DNA from: Apis mellifera
Taxonomy: Eukaryota > Arthropoda > Insecta > Hymenoptera > Apidae
DNA: 64,000 nt
Reading direction: 5' to 3'
Assembly: GCF_003254395.2 (NCBI RefSeq)
Contig: NC_037638.1
Span: 18,298,892-18,362,891 of the forward strand
Shown here: in pieces, positions 14,001 to 29,000 of the stretch
Layout of the letters: every line of letters starts with the position of its first letter
How positions within the stretch are numbered: the stretch's first letter is position 1
The notes under the pieces: generated by a model
The model's input: the letters and a program-made list of their open reading frames with translations, nothing else
What the model was told of the DNA's origin: nothing
The model's database searches: none
Translations under genes and position numbers: made by a program

Positions 14001-17000
14001 TTTTGAAGTGATACGTGTTACAAATCTTATATTTTAAAACTTGAAGTCATTTAAAGAATGATTGTATTGTTTAAAATAAATGAAAATTATTTCATTTATT
14101 TATAAGTATTTCTTTATAAAGATTAAAGCTAATTCGCGTAATTGTGTAGTTATATATTTTCAATTATAAAATAGAATTTTATTTTTAAATTTCATTTTAT
14201 CTTATTCTTATCAAAAACTAATCATAAATTTTACAACGAACGATCATTACACATTTCTAATTCGATAATAATCATTTAATTTTTAAAAAGAGAAATACTA
14301 ATCACTTATTTTAATGTTAACAATTTAATTCAATATTTTTTTTGACCATCTTTAAAATATCATGTTTGTATTATTTAATAAGTTGAAAAATTATAATCAG
14401 AGATTCTAATTTTTCCTAATAATTTGAAAATAAAAAATATTCACGATCTTCATCTTGTAACTTACAATATCTCACGTTCTGTTTGAACAATGTATCCAAT
14501 AATATTTTTCATTTCAACGTGACACATTTTATCAACGATGCAACCAACGATAGAGTAAAAATTATGTGTATGGCGATCCGAAAAATACGAGGAGATTAAT
14601 TCTCTTTTGTCATCCTAAAACGCCATCATTTTACGATGCAATCTTCTTTTTATTTCTTCAAGAAACATTATGTTTAAACCGTATCACTGTTCAAATCGTA
14701 TTTCTTTAAAATTTATCGCACGTCCATGTCCATGATTTCCATTATCGTTCCATTAAGCCGCTAATAAAACGTCAAAGCCGCGTTATTTACAACTAATAAT
14801 ATAATTCCCTGTTCGCACTCTATCGTACCATGTATTTTCCTTCTCTTTTTCCATTTCTTTTCATCTGAAATGATTCGGTTCATTTCTTCTTCGAGTTTTT
14901 TGCCCTTGCCACCGATCGTCTAACCATTACGGCCAACAGCTAAATTATCCTTCCTATTACAATTAAATTATCCTTCGCACGAAACGTATAATTTCACAAT
15001 ACATTGAGTGTGCATCGATCGTACTATACACAGTGCTTGAGCAGCATGAATTAATAAACTGATCGAGTTGAAATTTGTAGGCCTCGAGTTTGGTTTTTGT
15101 CATGAGCTTGTCGGTGAGCTCTATGATAACAATTTGAAACTCGAAAGATCGATCTGTTTTAGATCTTTCTCGTGTCATCAATGAGAATAACATGGTTGGA
15201 TAATAATAGGGATACAGAGTACACGTGAAATATTCGAGTGTCCAATTATATGCGAATGCTCTCAGCACTATTTAGAACAGCTGACTCATATCGCGTTAAG
15301 ATACAAGAATCATCTATTAGCAAACAATACCTTCCTACGAGAGTCCATTGTGATCTACATTACTATAACCTCGATCGAAGAATTTTTCGTTCAGGGTTGC
15401 TTTTCCCACTCGATGAAGCAAAATATAAGAATTGTGAATAATGTACTATTCTGCAATTCTTTTTTTTTATTAAGTGTTACGAAGAATAATGACAAACTTT
15501 AGAAATTACTAGCTTTTATTTTTCTTTAAATGCACTAAGATAGACAAACGTACTAAATCTTATATTTTGATTATAAATTTTTCATATAAAAGTGTATCCA
15601 TTAAACGAATAGTAGTATATTTTTTAAAATATTAACAATTTATTCCATGAGAATCTTTCGACGACATTGCTATGTCTTTATTATAGTATAGGAAAATATA
15701 TGTACATACGATCTAAAACATTTAAAAATTTTTTCTCAGACTGTATCACTATCACATGAAAGGGGAACAAAAGCTCATAATAACTAGCTCTGTCCATGCA
15801 CAACGCTGTAGCTGTACAGACTGGAGCTAAGAACACTGTACTTTTGACGCTTCAAGTGACAGAGTATGATGTGCATGCTGATCACGTATGCTTGCTAACA
15901 GCATCGAACACATATACGCGAGCTTTTCACATGTACACATGCAACGTGTGCACCTTTTAATTGACCTCGGTTCCTAGCGATTTTTCCTCTTACCCGTTTA
16001 TCAGTAGTTACAGTCCTTCGTCTAAATCATTGCCAAAATGCAAGCTATGCATTAAAATTATGATTTATTATATGATCCACGACGAAGATTGCATCGTTTT
16101 TCGCGTTAACTTTGCTAATTATCCGCTCGGTGGATAATTTTTCGTGCGGAAGAAGAAGGGTGCATAAAATTAGAAACTCTGGGAATTCGCGAGTTTCGCT
16201 CGTTTCGAGCCACTTATGAGAAGTTTTACGCGTTTTCGACATCCATTTTAATTTAGACGGTGTGTTAATGATAATTGGAAATAGTACTTTCTTCCTATTT
16301 TTCTGTCTTGAACGATGGATGTTGCAGCTGTTGATATTTATTAATTCTGTAATTGGAATTATATTCGCTTATGAGAAAAATGATACTTAAATATAGTTTT
16401 TTACTATAATTAATTGTTTTGAAGCATTTGGTAACGATATAATGATATTATCTATTTGACTTCAATATATTGTAAATTCGCTAATACACTAATTTTATTT
16501 CATTACATGATTCTTGAAGATTATTAATATTAACGAATAAATAAAAGAAAATTACAATCATCAATATTACAATAATCAACCCTGTTAATTATTTTTGATT
16601 TTTGAAAAATTAAATCAAGACGAAAATAATTTTTGAAATAAAAAAGTTATTTAGTTAATTCACGAAGTATACATTTTCATTCATGTTTTTCTGCGGCCAG
16701 CTGATATGTTTTCATCGAGTCTTCATCCTGTATTCGCGTGCTTACTAAAAGAAAAAGGAGCGCATGTAAACATTTGGCGATAAATAGAACGAATGTATGG
16801 GTTCTTTCAACGAGAAATGAATGAAAGTATACCGTACATATGATTCAGGTGATATTCGAAAGGATATTTTAAAAGGGCTACGTAAGAACATGAACGTTTA
16901 CTGCCAATGAAAGCAGCTTATTCCACGCGTGTGTACACGCTTGGCTAAATTTATTTACGTGGGAAACTTGTTTCCCGCCGATGCGTTCGTTTCACACCTC

Positions 17001-20000
17001 GAATTGCGAATTTTTTCTCCACGAATATCTTTAACGAAAGATTCGATTAATGCGTGTCAGATACACGATCGAAATTCGAGATTATCATGAATTTTTCTTC
17101 TTTGTGATTCTTTATTGAAATACTTGATCAATTCGTGTAATTGATATTAAAATTCCAGATTTTTTACAAAATCATACAATGTACAATATTTAATTCGATT
17201 TAAAGTTCACACAAAGCAATGATAACGAGGCAAGCGCAATTGTCGATGACGTAATGACATAAAGAGTGAACTACTTACTTAAATCGTAGCGAACATTATC
17301 GCGAACGTTTTCTCGCGATCTCTGTTATCAGTGTCGTTAAACATTGTCTCATAATTATTCTTGTTCTCGAGAGGGTGATATTGATTATTTAACGACATAA
17401 TATCGAGAGAGATTGATTTTGAATTGCAAATTTAATAACGATCACGATATTTTTCGAAATTATGTGTAGGTAGATGTGATATAGAATTGATAAAATAATG
17501 AATATTTTTGATTGTTAGAGTATTTTTGATGTTAATAAAATGTACTATTTTAAAGTTAAAAGATTTTTTTATTAAATTGAATTTTTTCATGCAATTAGAT
17601 TCAATGTAATTCTTTCGTGTAATCGCATGAAACGTTTATCTCGGAAGCCATTGAGAGATTAAACTTTGTAAAAGAAACGAGGAATACAATCTTGAAAATA
17701 GGCACGTTTCAAAGATTAATGACAATCGTACGTGGTATTTCTGAAAGATAAAAAATATAGGAAAGCATTCGTTTCTATATTCATTCTATTTCTATATTCA
17801 CATATATTGATACTCGAATTTATATTAAATATTGGAAAAGTATCCATATTTCTATTGGTAAAAAATCAATATAAAAAAATTGAATCGCTAAATTTTGATA
17901 TTCTTTTATCAAAATTGAACAACTGAAATATCAGAAATATTAAAAACAAAATTTTCGATGTACGAGCTTTAGTATCTTTTCAAATCGATGCAAGGGATGA
18001 GATGTAAAATTATTACATATCAAATTATATATTAATTATTTGGTACACATTAAAATTATTATACATTATACGAATTTTAAAATATTATAAATTTATATCG
18101 TTAAAATATCAAAATCTTAATAACAGATCATATATATTTTGCAACAAAATCATCAAAATTTTTCTCGTTTTCTTTCCAGACGAACAAGAACGCGTACAAA
18201 AGAAGACCTTCGTCAACTGGATCAATTCCTATCTCTCCAAGGTAAGAAAAATTAAAAGAAAACTTCGAATGAAACTCATGAAAATATATACGTATTTTGA
18301 AACCAGGTAACAGGGTAAACGACCTTTGAATCTTTCCACCATTTTTCTTTCGTGATCAATCCATCTTTATAAATATCTCTCACACAGAAAATGTTACGCA
18401 AGCTTTTTTTTCTTCTTCTTTTTTTATCGTCCCTTCTATATAATAAGGCAACATTGAAATTACTCCTCATCACGAATATCAAAAGTTTGGTGGAATAACT
18501 CGTGCCTGGCTCGCGAGTCTCGATACCTCTCCCCTACTTCCGCACTTCCGGATACTTGGAAACTTGAATTAGAAATCCCGGACCCGTTTCCTCGAAACGT
18601 ACATGCTCTACAAGCTGCACGACATCGCGTTCAAAAGCATTAATAGCATAAATCTTTGCTAAACTTTTCGTGAAATTTAAAAAAGATTTGAAAAATTTCG
18701 CGAAACGTGATATTTATTTTAAAAATTTCATCATCAATTCGCTTAAACCTCTGAAATTCTGATAGAATTTTTTAATAATAGTAAATAGTTTTACGATTGG
18801 TTCATTTTTCTTTTTTATATATTATAATCTCAAAGATTTTTCTTTGAGAATAACAATGAAGAACGTAATATGAATAATTGAAACAATTTTTAGAGAAGTC
18901 CACCGCTTCGAGTGGATGATTTAATCGAGGATCTCAAGGATGGAACCCGCCTACTCGCATTGCTTGAAGTTCTATCCGGTGAGAAGTTGGTAAGTTTGGC
19001 ATAACAGCTGCTGTATCGTAACTAGCGATCAATAGAATAGATAGATACGTATGAAACGCGTTTCTCTGTTCGCAGCCGGTGGAAAGGGGTCGTAACTTGA
19101 AGAGACCTCATTTTCTTAGTAATGCGAACACTGCGCTTCAATTCTTACAAAGCAAAAAAGTAAGTAACGATTCCTCTCAAAATAGAATTATTATATTATT
19201 AAATTATTATTATTATTTAGAATTGGAAAAATTTATTCACGTTAAATTTTAATAATTTTTTCTTAAATCATAAATTCAAAAATTCATTTTCGAAGTTTAT
19301 ATTCACGATTTCAGAAATTCGAGTTTAAAATTTCGAAAATTCAAAGTATAGAATACATTAGTAATTATTATTTATGATTGTTTATTGCAGATCAAGCTAG
19401 TGAACATAAATTCGTCCGATTTAGTAGATGGACGACCGCCCGTAGTGTTAGGCTTAATATGGACTATCATCTTATACTTCCAGGTAGACTCTCTTTCGTT
19501 TGTATAGTCGAATACAAATCGAAGCTACGTAAAAAAGCACAATTGTACAATTAGAATGCGGTAGTTGCTTAAGTAAGACGCTCGTGCCACATCAAATTAC
19601 ATAAACGCGTTATAATATCCGTGCGGCAGCACTGCGACGTTCGTTTGCAGCGGGGATTAATTTGCTCGTATAACAAAGTTGTTCAATTTCCTCATAAAGT
19701 TCTTTGCAAGAATTCACAAACATTCTATATACAAATACAGTTTTTTTTCTTTCTTCTTTTTATATCTAATAATTTTCCTTGAAAAAAAAAAAAAAATTAA
19801 TCCTCGTTAAGAGCGAAAGAAGAAAAAAAGTTACATTGCATTCTGCTAACCGTATTTATTCCATAAAAACAAGCTACGATCCAAGGATCGAAAAAAGGTG
19901 AGTAGCTACTTAAAAAAAAAAAAAAAAAAAGAAACGAGTAAAAAAAAGAGATTATCATCTACGATGTTAATAAAAACAATAAAGCAGTAGAAAAAAAAAT

Positions 20001-23000
20001 ATGTGTATACAGAGGAGAGTGTTAAATTAGCACGCACCTACATGATCTTACGCATCACCCTAGTATGCACGCTAATCCTTCCTTTTGTGAGTCTTTTTGT
20101 TTTCAACCTTCCCCCCCCCCCCCGTACACACCCTATTGTTGTTTGAATATCATATTCCGCGGTCCACTGATCCGATATTTTTCTAGATCGAGGAGAATAC
20201 CAGAGCATTGGAATATCTTGGACAAACGTGGGGTAGTCAGAGCAGCTTGGAGAGTCTGAGTACCCAGGGGTCGGCGACCAGCGAGAGAAAACGCATTAGT
20301 AGCGAGAAATGGAAGCAGGGAGCAAGAAAGACTCTGCTTCAGTGGGTCACGAATGCTCTGCCAAAGTTAGTGGCATTCTATACACGTTATTATATTTATA
20401 TGATGTAGTTTATATTTATAACTATAATATTTACGTTTAACGTATTTTCGCATCAACCATGTAAAAATAATACCGACCACGCAAAAGTACACTCCTTTTC
20501 AAAAATCTTTGCATATCTTGTTACATTAAAGAGATTTAATGTAGATTTTTAATTTTAGATTGGCGCATGTTTTTTAGTTAAATTGTTGGTACATAGTTAT
20601 AAGAAGTATTTGCATCATATTTATTGTAGTATATTTACTTTTTAATTAATTAAGTAGTTAATACTTTTATATGATTATTGACAAAATATTGACAAATGTA
20701 GTATATATTAAAAATGCTTTATTAGAATGTAACACAAAATTCTTATTGCAGTTGTTGTAATTCCATAGCAAGACTGTAATGGATATAATTTATTCCAAAT
20801 TTATTTCTAATTTATTTCTAATTTATTCTAAATTTATTTCTAATTTATTCCAAAAACATTCACGAGCATTGAAACAAGAATTAATATTAAAATATTAATG
20901 TCTAAGTTTCATTTACAAAATAGATGAAATCTTTCTCTATACAGGGACATAAAAGTACGAGACTTCGGTGAAAGCTGGCGCGATGGCAACGCCTTCCTGG
21001 CTATCATCGACGCGATCAAGGCGAACTTGGTGAACATCGCCGCCATGAGAGAAGCAACGAACAGAACACGTCTAGCGACCGCGTTCCACGTGGCCGAATC
21101 TGAATTGGGTATCGCCAAACTCCTCGATCCCGAGGATGTCGACGTTCCTCAACCGGACGAGAAATCGATAATGACTTATGTTGCTCAGTTTTTGCACAAA
21201 TATCCGGAACCAGGATCCGCAGCTTCCGATTCATTCGCTGCTGTGCAACAAGAGTACGATGGCCTGCTCGCTTGGCTTTACGAAAGACTCAAATACTTGG
21301 AACAAATGGGCAGTTCTCCGTTGGGTTATGATGTATGTTTTAATAATATTAGAATTATTTTAATATGGTAGAACGTTTGTTTTAACGTTTCTTTTGTTCG
21401 AAATTCGTTTTCGAAGGAATACGCTACGGTAAAAGCGGAAGTCGAGCAACAGAGGATTGTTTATAATAAGTTGCAACGTCTTGTCGAGACTCCTAGCATG
21501 ATCAGCATCACCCGAGATTCTTGGAGACACGTGCAGAATCTATGGAAGACCTTGGAAATGCTCGTAAGTTAGAACTAATAACTTGACATTTTCATATATG
21601 ATGTCAATTAGTAATGCTTAAATTGAAATGTAAATAATATTCATACATATGCGAATAATAAAAAATTGATCATATTGTATCATAGTAATTATCATAAAGT
21701 ATAGAGTGGATTTAAAATTTCATTTCATCGATATGTTCAGAATATATATATTTATACAATGTATTTTATTAGAAATAGTTCTTGAAATATTATTTTCAAT
21801 TAATTTATCAATATTTAATCGTTAAATAGAATTCATACATAAGAAGATTCTCTTTCTAGATGTTACGCTGGCTTTGGGTCTTAGATTCCTACTTACCAGG
21901 CGAATTAAGCGTTGTAGGCAGATGGTTGTGTCGTGCAGAAGATCTTTTATTATCTGACAACAATATTCCAGAAGAAATGACAGAAGAAACAGCTAACATA
22001 ATATCGAATAAGCTCGAAGAACACAAGAAGTTCTTCCTTGACCTTCCGTCCATGACGGAGCGATTCCAAGCGGCGAGGAGTTCCGAGGCCGCTTTGAAAG
22101 TGCATCCTCAACAACTGAACGAGATGGCGGCTCGATTGGACAGTTTGCCGGATCGCGCCGCCAAACGTAGAATCCGACTCAAGTTCCTGGAGCACAAATG
22201 TTGCCTTATTGCTTTCTTGTTCTTAGTCGAGACGAAATTGAAGGGATGGAGCGTGAAATATGGCACGGAAGAGAGCGTACATCAGATGTTGGAACAGTAT
22301 AGAAACTTCGTGTCTCGAAATAGAATTTTCCAAGAATTCCAGAAAGCGTATTTGGACATGCAACAAATCGTCGAGGATTATAAACGCGAGGGCAATGTTG
22401 GTAAGTGATACTTAGTTTATATTATCTAGGTTGTTAAAAATTGTATAACAATTTATCAATTTCATTAATATGAAAAAAGTTTATTTATTATTTAAAATTG
22501 CTAATATTTAATGGATATTTCTAGTTCTATATCAATTTTATTAATAAAAAAGAATATAAAAGAATTCAATAAAATGAATCAATATGAAGTATACCATAAA
22601 TTTTTAGTATACAAAAATCTTTTATTCATTAGACCAAGAAGAAAGCGCGAATATTGATCGTTTTATGAGAGAAACCAGCGATAAATGGAAGAGTGTATCT
22701 ATGGATCTTCGTTGTGTGCAAAGCATGCTCGAAGAAGTAGTAGCCTATTGGCGTCGATGGAACGTCATCTCCGACGAGTTCGTAACCTGGTTAAATCGCG
22801 CTGAACCTGCCTTGCATCTTCCCGAAGAAGATAAAATGGAATTCTTCCAAGACATAAGCGTATGGAAGGATAAACACCAACAACTATCCGATACAGTAAC
22901 ATTTTTAATCGCCACATCTGACGAATCAGTCGCCTTGCAACTGAAACAACGTTATTCGAGTCTCACGTCCAGATGGGAGTCTCTGTTCCAAGAAGCGAAG

Positions 23001-26000
23001 CAGTATATGCACGCTGGAGACGTTATAAGAAATAGAAAAGATTATAGAGCAGGAGTGGAGACATTGCAGAAGTGGTTGAGAAACGTCGAAACTGCCTTGT
23101 CAGCCACTGATCTAACAACAACTGAGAAAATCAAGGCTTACGGTGAGAAGCTGCAAATCTTCCACAACGAGGTAGAAGGGATCGAAGATTTGTTCAAGAG
23201 TATCAGCAAGAAGTTTCAAACGCTTATTCAAGATTTGTCTCGTGACGAAGTGGATAAGATGATGAACACTTTGAAGAAAGAGAAAGAAGCTCTAGTCAAA
23301 GTACGAGCTTTGATACCGATGCAATTGCATTTGTACCATCAACTTCTGGTCCAGCAAGAGTCTCTAGAAGCTGGTCAGAAGGAAATAGCTGCCTGGTTAG
23401 ACGAAGCAGAGAGAATGTTGACCAACGTCGATCTGTCACGTGGTAGGGAACATATTCTGACACAGTTGGATCGCCACAAAGCTTTCTTTTCGAGAACTCT
23501 GTATTACAAGTCTATGCTAGAGTCTAAGAACAAAGTATTCACCAGCATAGTAAAGTCTGTGGACAGTCACGCTGACGTAGCCACCGCAGAAGGTGGAAAA
23601 ACATTGAGAGAATTGAACGAACGATTCAACAGAGTTTCCCAAGCGGCTCAAGCATTGGAGCAGCGACTTCAGGAAGCTGTCAGATGCTGGACCAAATTCA
23701 AAGAATGCGAGAGACAAGTCTGCGAATGGTTATCAGTCGCAGAAACCATGATGAATGACAAACATACCGATAATAGACGATCCATAGAATATCACAAAAA
23801 TTTTTTCAGCAATGTTAATGAGAAATGGATTCAAGATTTCGTGAACGCTGGACAAGATTTGAAAAGTATTTTGCCTGTCGAGCAGCAAGCTCCTATTTCA
23901 GAAGCTGTAGAATCGCTTCAGAAACGTTGGAAGGAGGTATTAACCTTCGCTCCTCTTCATTTGATGAGACTCGAATTCCGTCTGGATGAAGCTACGTTCT
24001 TGCAATATCTGAAAGAGATTGAAGTAGAGGTGAATTCAGAACAGCAGGCTCTAATGAAGAACGACAATGTGGAGAGCATACTGCAAAGAAATAAAGAATT
24101 TTTCGTGAATCGTGGCACTGTACTCGAAGTGGAGAAATGCCTGCAGACTCTGAAGAAGATCAGTGATGCGTATAGTCAGTTGAAACCTAATGACACTAGT
24201 TTGGCTGAGGCCGCACAACATGCTGAAAATCTGTGGGAGGATTCTGCTCAGAGAGTGGAACGTTTGAGGGAACAATTGAAACAAGTGCCTGAGCAATGGG
24301 CTGCTTATAAGAAGAAGTAAGTATTATAAAGATAGAATTTTCCAAACTTTCTTGTTTCTTCGTCAGTTTTTGTTCATATGAATTATTATCTCAGATTCGA
24401 TGAAATGGTACGATGGATGGACCACGTGGACAGTAATTTGAGGACCATATTGCACGAGGTGAACACTTTAGAGGAATTCGAGACAGAGAAAACGATATTC
24501 CAGGTAAGAAATATTTTCATTCATATTTTTAAAGAATATCTCGAATTTTCAAATAAATCATTGCGAATCATTATCTATTTAAAACATTTATTTCTTCATC
24601 ATGCGCATTTAAATATTTCTTCTACGTTCTTTTCTTGCATCGCTCACACTGGATAGGTTCAAGTTTTAACGGTAAATATAATCACGCACGTTTCACGATA
24701 GAAATTCGATAAGGAGGCTCATCTTACAATAAATCATAAAAAAGAAAAAGTATATATTGTATTACAACTTTCTCTTTACTGTTCTGTAGAAAATATGCAG
24801 AGAAGCAGACAGCAAGCGCGAAGAAATGAAGTGGTTGGTCCAAACTCTCGACAGCCTGACTTCCAATCGTTCTGATCACGAAGCTCTTTCAGAACAGAAT
24901 CGTTTAGAACAGCTGATCACTCGTTACAAGAATCTGATACCAACAATAGAGATTACCATGACGAAAACTGATATTTATTCAAAGAGTTATACTTATAGAA
25001 AGGAAGTTCGTGAAGTGTGCACTCTTCTACACAAAGTCAAAGATCAATCTAAGATAGATGTAGTAGCAGAAAGTCCAGAAACTTTGAAAACCGCGGTCAC
25101 TCATCAAGAGAGCCGTCTTAGTCAGCTAGAACAACAGAGATCAAATATCGTGAGCATGCTACAACGTGGTAAGGATCTTTTGAAAGATCAACACGCTCCT
25201 CCATTCGTGTCCTTGGAGGTACAGCAATTGGAATCTAGCTGGAATGATACGTATGGACAAAGTGTAGAGACCTTGAAATCTCTGAAAAGTTCGCAAAAGT
25301 TGTGGAACACTTATCTGCAACAGAAAGAGGAGATTTTGAAATTAATCGAACAAGCTGAAGAAGAATTAAGAAAAATCGAATCGACTACCTATTACGATGC
25401 TTCACAAGTATCATCCGATCTGCAGAGTAAACAAGATTTTAGTTCTACTTTGAGAAAATCTGCCGAGGAGTTGTTGAAAAAGTTGCAAGAGACGTATAGC
25501 CATTTGACAGAGGTTGCAGCACCGGAAAAGAAAGAAATATTAAAGAAAGAGATCATTCATACTGAAAAGAGAATGGAGACCACTCTAAAAACTGTCCAAG
25601 AGAAAGTGGTTTATCTGCAGGAGCACAGTACTAGATGGAATAAATTCCAAACAAAATTAAACGAATTGCAATTGTGGACTCAACAGAGTGCTCCGCAATC
25701 AATTGCAGATACTGAGAATTTGGCAACAACTCCTGAAGAGATGGTCTACAGAACTGAGAGTTTGCAGAAAGAAATTATAGAAAGAACTAGAACATTGAAA
25801 TTCCTCGAAGAAGAATCTCAGAAACTCGTAAAAGGTACGATAGTCTGACTTTTGTGTAAATTTTCTATTTATTTTTAATAGATTATAAATAATTTTCTCA
25901 CGTTTTCAGGTGGTGTTGATAGTCTTCCAGCTAAACAGTTGCGCAGTGATATCATAACTCTCGAAAGAAGCATCGAAACCCTTCAAAAGAGCATCGTAGC

Positions 26001-29000
26001 TCAACGTCAAACAGCTGAACAAAATTTACAAACCTGGAAGGAGTACGAGAAAGGTATTCAAGAGTTAAAACCTTGGATCGAAGAAGCAGAATCAAAAGCA
26101 GCTACTATAGGCAGCAAACCAACCACTCTAGCTCAGGCAGCTCACATGTTGGAAACAGCCAGAGCATTTGAAACACGATGCCAACAACATTTCCCTCAGA
26201 TCCAAGATCTATCTTTGATCAGCCAACGAATAACAGGAAAAACATCAGCTTCCGACGAAGTGGATGCCGTTCATACTCGTTGGAACGCTGTGCACGACAT
26301 AGCAGTTCAAACGACCACGAAGTTGGACAAATTGGTTACCTCGTGGAACAGTTTCGAATCTGAGATAAAAGAATTCAATGAATGGTTGGAAAGATCCGAG
26401 AGAACGGTGCTCGTGGAACCAAACGCCGAGACACCCGAAATATCAGTACTGGAAAAGGAACTGGTACGATTGAAGGACTTCAACAAGACTATATCTGATC
26501 ATCAGGCGCAATTGATATCGCTGACCCAAGTTTCTGATCACATCAGTCACGGATTATCTTTGGAAGGAGCGACTAATTTGAAGGCTCGAATCTCGGATAT
26601 TAAAGCCAGAGTCAGCAAGCTGGCCGACACGGTCAGATTGCAGATCAATCGTGTGTCCGACTCGTTATTAGCTCGCCAAGAATTTCAAATGAAAATCACC
26701 GATTTCGAGAACTGGATGTCGCGATTGAGATCCAATATCGCTGAGATCAGCGATGCCACTGTCGATACGGTTGATACGAATCTTCAAGCCGTGCACGCGT
26801 ATATCCAAGAACATTCTGAGAAGCAGCCAAGCTTGGAAGCTATCTGCCAAGAAGTGAAAGATATATGTTCCAAAGGATCTATGCAGGCGACGGTTGCTTT
26901 GGTCGATACTTATACTAATTTGGAGAAGAAATATAAGGCTCTGGGAGATGATTTGCAACAGAAAAAGAAAGGATTGGAAAAGTGGATAGAGCTATTGAGT
27001 TGGTTGAACGATGCCAACGCTCAATTAAGCCATTGTAAGTACGAAGCTGAAGCTAGAAAGCCTACTATTGCCGATTTGGAGAGATTTTCGTCCGAATTAC
27101 GGACTATTTATGACAAAATTGAAACGTGGAAACAACATGTTTTGCCTGACAGCGCTATTGGAATACAAATTAGGGACAAACAGGGGAAACCTCTTTCCGC
27201 GTCAGGTTTGTTGATCGACTTGGAGAACAAGGCGTTGTCTCTGCAAAATGAGATATCAGCGAAACGTGATAGACTGGAAAATCTTGGTGCCAAATGGAAC
27301 AATTTCAGAACATTGCAGCAAACAATCACTGAGAAGATATTGAATACGCAAACTGCTCTTCAAGAGACGGTTTACAACGTTGATTCTTGCAAACAATTAG
27401 CTCCTGCTGTGGAAAAGATTGATCAATTAATCGAAGAACATCAGAAGAGAGAACAGGAAAAAGAGATTCTTCACTTTGAAGGTAGTTCCTTGATGAAAGA
27501 AGATCAAAGATCGACGACTAATATTCAAGTAATTCTATCCTCTGTCGATGCTAATTGGGAGAAAGTGAACGAACTTCTTCGAGAACAGAGGAAGAAATAT
27601 GCTGATATGAATACAGATTGGAAGGATTACGAGGAAGCCAGACAAAAGGTGGAGAAATCTATCAAAGATGCAATTAATTTATGCCAATCAGTGAAAGGAA
27701 TATCTTATGATATTACTCAAGCAAATATTACTTTGGAGAAGCACAAGAAAGCTTTGGATGCGTTGAAGAAAGGCAGACATTTCTTGGACAAAATGGATTC
27801 GAAAGCACAGCAATTGACGAAAGAAGCATCTCTTATGCCTAGATTCAATTCTGAATTAATCGAAAACGATTTGACAGAAGTTCGACAACGATACCAAGAT
27901 ACTTACAACGATATCAGTGAGAAATTGCAAGCCTATGAGACTCAGGTGATCATTTGGAAACAGATAGAAGAATCGAAGTCTGAACTCATCAAGTGGCTCA
28001 CTAATACAAACGAAGCGTTGACCACTGCGTTCGAACGTTTAATGGATGCTGAAAACTGTCAAATAAGGTTGATAAGATACAGAGAGGAGCTGCCTGGTTA
28101 TCAGCAAGTGTATCAAAACATCGTGACGAAAATAGAACAACTCGTAAAATTGAACAACAATTCTGACATCCCCACTCTGAATTCCTTGCATCAGTTATTA
28201 GACGATCAATTCAAGGTGGTTAAAACTTCAGCGGAAAAATTAGAATCTTTAACATCTACTTTGAACGAGAGAGAAAGGACAATTAGACAGGAGATGAAGC
28301 GATGTGGTGACTTAATCTCGAAAATCAGAGAAGATATAATCAAGTGCGATGATTTGACTGGTGAAAACACTAAGATTCTTGGTCGTATCAACAAATGTCA
28401 AGAGCTGAAAACAGAATTAGAGCAATGTGACTATACTCTGTCCAAAGTTGAAGAAACATTGACAAAGATTTCTACAGAATATCCTAGTATCTCCAGATCG
28501 AGTTTGCCTAAGGAATTGCAAGCGCTTCAGCTTCGAAGAGATGGCGTGGCCAATCATGCTAACAAAGTGATAGCAACACTGGTAGCATTTTTGACTAAAT
28601 TATACCACGAGAAATTCGGAGCTCTTCAACGTATGGTTGTGACGCTCAAAGAGAAAGTAGCTTGGTGTGAGCCTGAGCAGAGCAGTGATCGTTACAACTT
28701 GGAGGTGAAAATGGCTTCGCTGATGGATGTAGAAGTAGGAATTGCCGATTGCATAGCTAGAAAGGAGGACACTGACAACTCCTTAAAGCTTCTAGCATCA
28801 GTAGAAAGTGCCGAAACTATGGCCGCCTTAAAGTCAGATCGTGACAAAGTCGAAGTCGATTTGGAATCATTGAAGAGCAGTTACAATAAAATCAAAAACG
28901 ATCTCGAACGAAACATAGCTCTATGGCAACGTTACGAACTCACTTCCGAGAACGTACTATCCTGGTTGAAAGAGAACGAGAATAAAATTAGAGCAGAGGC